NCBI GenBank assembly: GCA_028287885.1
Contig: JAQBOT010000192.1
Span: 1 to 8,083 of the forward strand
DNA: 8,083 nucleotides
Direction: 5' to 3'
DNA from: Pedobacter sp.
GTDB lineage: Bacteria; Bacteroidota; Bacteroidia; Sphingobacteriales; Sphingobacteriaceae
Positions 6,934 through 8,083 of the stretch are shown here, in pieces. Numbering within the stretch: the first letter of the stretch is position 1; every line of letters starts with the position of its first letter. A model generated the notes under the pieces. The model saw only the letters and a list, made by a program, of their open reading frames with translations. It was not told the DNA's origin and ran no database searches. Made by a program: the position numbers and the translations under genes.

Positions 6934-7491
6934 ATGAACAGTATTTCTGACGACGACCTTTGGCTGCAAGTAACTACCGACGATGAGGACGCCTTTGCTG
7001 GATTATATAACAGATATTCCGCGCAATTATTAAAGACAGCTGCTTTCTACCTGAAAGATTGCTCAATGGCGGAAGAGCTTGTACACGACGTCTTTGTGGT
7101 CCTTTGGCAAAGGCGGAAATTCTTAAAGATAAAGAACTTTCAAAGTTACATCCTAATCACTACGCGTTATCACGTTTATAAAAAGCTGAAGGAAGCAAAA
7201 ATTTCACCGATCGAGTATATCGAAACTTATAAAGAAACCTACCAAACTACGCCATTTCAGACATCAACAGAGAGACTTGTACAAGAAGATTTTGAGACTG
7301 AGTTGAAGGATTATTTGAAGGTGTTGCCCAAGCGATGTAGCGAAATCTTCATGTTGAGCAGGGTCAATGAGCTGTCAAATACAGAAATCGCAACTTTCCT
7401 TGGTATTAAGCGCTGTACAGTAGAAAATCAAATAACACACGCCTTGAAACACCTACGCAGCTACCTAACAAACAAATCAACCCATCTTTAA
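6934..7491 (+). CDS. ECF-type RNA polymerase sigma factor (FecI-like, Bacteroidota SusC/FecR-associated)
   Basis: This 185-residue sigma factor has only regions 2 and 4, as is typical of ECF sigmas. Region 2 lies at about 16-85: DDEDAFAGLYNRYSAQLLKT, then the core-binding helix AEELVHDVFVVLWQRR at 46-61, then FQSYILITTRYHVYKKLK. A variable linker spans about 88-118. Region 4 lies at about 120-176, with LPKRCSEIFMLSRVNELSNTEIA and the helix-turn-helix segment FLGIKRCTVENQITHALKHLR, which would read the -35 element. Its partner is the divergent fecR product and its likely target is the susC promoter. The start at 6934 is preceded by an A-rich stretch (AACCAAATAAAAAC) with no Shine-Dalgarno. The gene ends 14 bp before a strong terminator hairpin, so it is monocistronic. 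Confidence 0.95.
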   Translation: MNSISDDDLWLQVTTDDEDAFAGLYNRYSAQLLKTAAFYLKDCSMAEELVHDVFVVLWQRRKFLKIKNFQSYILITTRYHVYKKLKEAKISPIEYIETYKETYQTTPFQTSTERLVQEDFETELKDYLKVLPKRCSEIFMLSRVNELSNTEIATFLGIKRCTVENQITHALKHLRSYLTNKSTHL

Positions 7492-7497
7492 AAGCAC

Positions 7498-7525
7498 AAA
7501 AAAAAGGCGTTCAATACTGAACGCC
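7498..7525. terminator. Bidirectional rho-independent terminator between convergent genes
   Basis: GGCGTTCA-ATAC-TGAACGCC (7506-7525) forms a perfect 8-bp stem with a 4-nt loop. On the minus strand it is followed by eight consecutive T (7505-7498), an ideal intrinsic terminator for the FKBP gene ending at 7552. On the plus strand it is followed by the pyrimidine-rich CTTCCTTTTCCTCTATT and lies 14 bp after the sigma stop, so it can also end the sigma transcript. Confidence 0.92.
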
Positions 7526-7551
7526 CTTCCTTTTCCTCTATTGGGAGATTA

Positions 7552-8082
7552 TTACTTTGTAACCGGAGCTGTAGTTGCTGGTGCGGGAGTTGCAGAAGCA
7601 GCTGGTGCAGCTTTTGGTTTTTTGATGTCAACCAATTCAACTTCGAAAACCAATGGCGTGTACGGTTGAATACCGCCTTGCATGCCTGCTTCGCCGTAAG
7701 CTAATCTTGACGTAATGATAAATGTAGCTTTACCACCTTTTCCTATCAATTTCAAACCTTCGTCAAATCCTTGAATTGCTTTTCCAAACTGGAATGGACG
7801 AGCAGCATATTGTGCCATCGGGTTGAATTTACCACTTTCCAGAGCTACTTTCTTGTCGCTGGTATCAAATACATTGTCTTTACCGTCTGCTTTTTTAGTA
7901 GTGAATTTTCCTGTGTAATTAACCATTAACGTATCTGTAGGAACCGCTCTTTGTGCATCACCAGCATTGGTGATCACATACTGCAATCCAGAAGCCGTAG
8001 TTTTGGTCTTCAGGTTATTTGCTTCAACATAACTTTTAATCTTTGAAGCTTCAGTAGATTTACGACGCTCAATTGTGGCCAT
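7552..8082 (-). CDS. FKBP-type peptidyl-prolyl cis-trans isomerase (5' end uncertain, possibly partial)
   Basis: The FKBP domain fills residues about 30-154. By alignment to the FKBP12 pocket I can place Tyr56 (VNYTGK), Phe72-Asp73 (VFDTS), Ile103 (GKAIQGFDEGL), Phe106 in the Trp59 position, Tyr129 (LAYGEAG) and Phe146 (VFEVELVDI). The pocket therefore looks intact and the enzyme should isomerise Xaa-Pro bonds. The tail from 156 is low-complexity, rich in Ala, Pro and Thr, and ends in TAPVTK. The ATG at 8082-8080 is one base from the window edge. The product from it has no signal peptide and starts with a charged helix (ERRKSTEASKIKSYVEANNLK) of the kind usually found inside a longer FKBP, so the real start is probably further right. 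The gene converges on the sigma gene and is separated from it by the terminator, so no functional link is implied. Confidence 0.88.
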   Translation of the reverse strand: MATIERRKSTEASKIKSYVEANNLKTKTTASGLQYVITNAGDAQRAVPTDTLMVNYTGKFTTKKADGKDNVFDTSDKKVALESGKFNPMAQYAARPFQFGKAIQGFDEGLKLIGKGGKATFIITSRLAYGEAGMQGGIQPYTPLVFEVELVDIKKPKAAPAASATPAPATTAPVTK

Positions 8083-8083
8083 G

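Noticed and set aside
7197..7209. A 13-bp copy of AAAAATTTCACCG inside the sigma gene, matching half of the fecR-leader palindrome (6823-6835)
   Set aside because: The copy lacks the other GGTGAAA arm and encodes part of the linker (AKISP). A match of this length in A/T-rich DNA is plausible by chance, so I do not call it an autoregulatory site.
1..8083. Mobile elements, CRISPR arrays, tRNA/rRNA genes or phage genes
   Set aside because: No transposase, terminal repeats, regularly spaced repeats or tRNA-like cloverleaf was seen; almost all the sequence is explained by the six genes and short regulatory gaps.

Overview
The window looks like chromosomal DNA of a Bacteroidota, most likely a Pedobacter- or Sphingobacterium-like member of the Sphingobacteriaceae. 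The evidence is a SusC/SusD outer-membrane pair, a SusC with an N-terminal STN signalling domain, a FecR anti-sigma factor with a DUF4974-type C-terminus, an ECF sigma factor, A-rich translation starts without Shine-Dalgarno sequences, and a TAnnTTTG-type promoter. The genus is an inference from protein style, not a measured match.

Layout from left to right. Positions 1-524 (minus strand) hold the N-terminal part of a SusE/SusF-like surface lipoprotein that runs off the left edge. Positions 551-2182 (minus) encode a SusD-family glycan-binding lipoprotein, and 2192-5539 (minus) encode a SusC-family TonB-dependent transporter. These three genes are 26 and 9 bp apart and read as one operon, susC-susD-susE. 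A 120-bp gap with a GC-rich hairpin separates them from a fecR-type anti-sigma gene (5660-6793, minus). A 140-bp divergent intergenic region follows, then an ECF sigma gene on the plus strand (6934-7491). A strong hairpin terminator at 7506-7525 closes the locus. Beyond it lies a convergent FKBP-type peptidyl-prolyl isomerase gene (7552-8082, minus), probably unrelated, whose true start may lie past the right edge.

How it works, by analogy with known FecI/FecR-type systems: an oligosaccharide is captured by SusD and SusE at the cell surface and imported by SusC. Its periplasmic STN domain signals to the C-terminal part of FecR, which releases the ECF sigma factor to transcribe the susCDE operon. 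The substrate cannot be read from this window because no glycoside hydrolase or lyase is present; such genes would be expected to the left.

The most interesting part is the 140-bp region between fecR and the sigma gene. The sigma and anti-sigma genes are divergent rather than in the usual co-directional order. The region holds a 38-bp imperfect inverted repeat that places a TAnnTTTG-like -7 element on each strand in mirror symmetry, a separate 16-bp palindrome in the fecR leader, and a 9-bp sequence present in inverted orientation just before both start codons. This could be a compact symmetric divergent promoter/operator that sets the sigma to anti-sigma ratio. I see no wholly new protein system; the proteins are recognisable family members.
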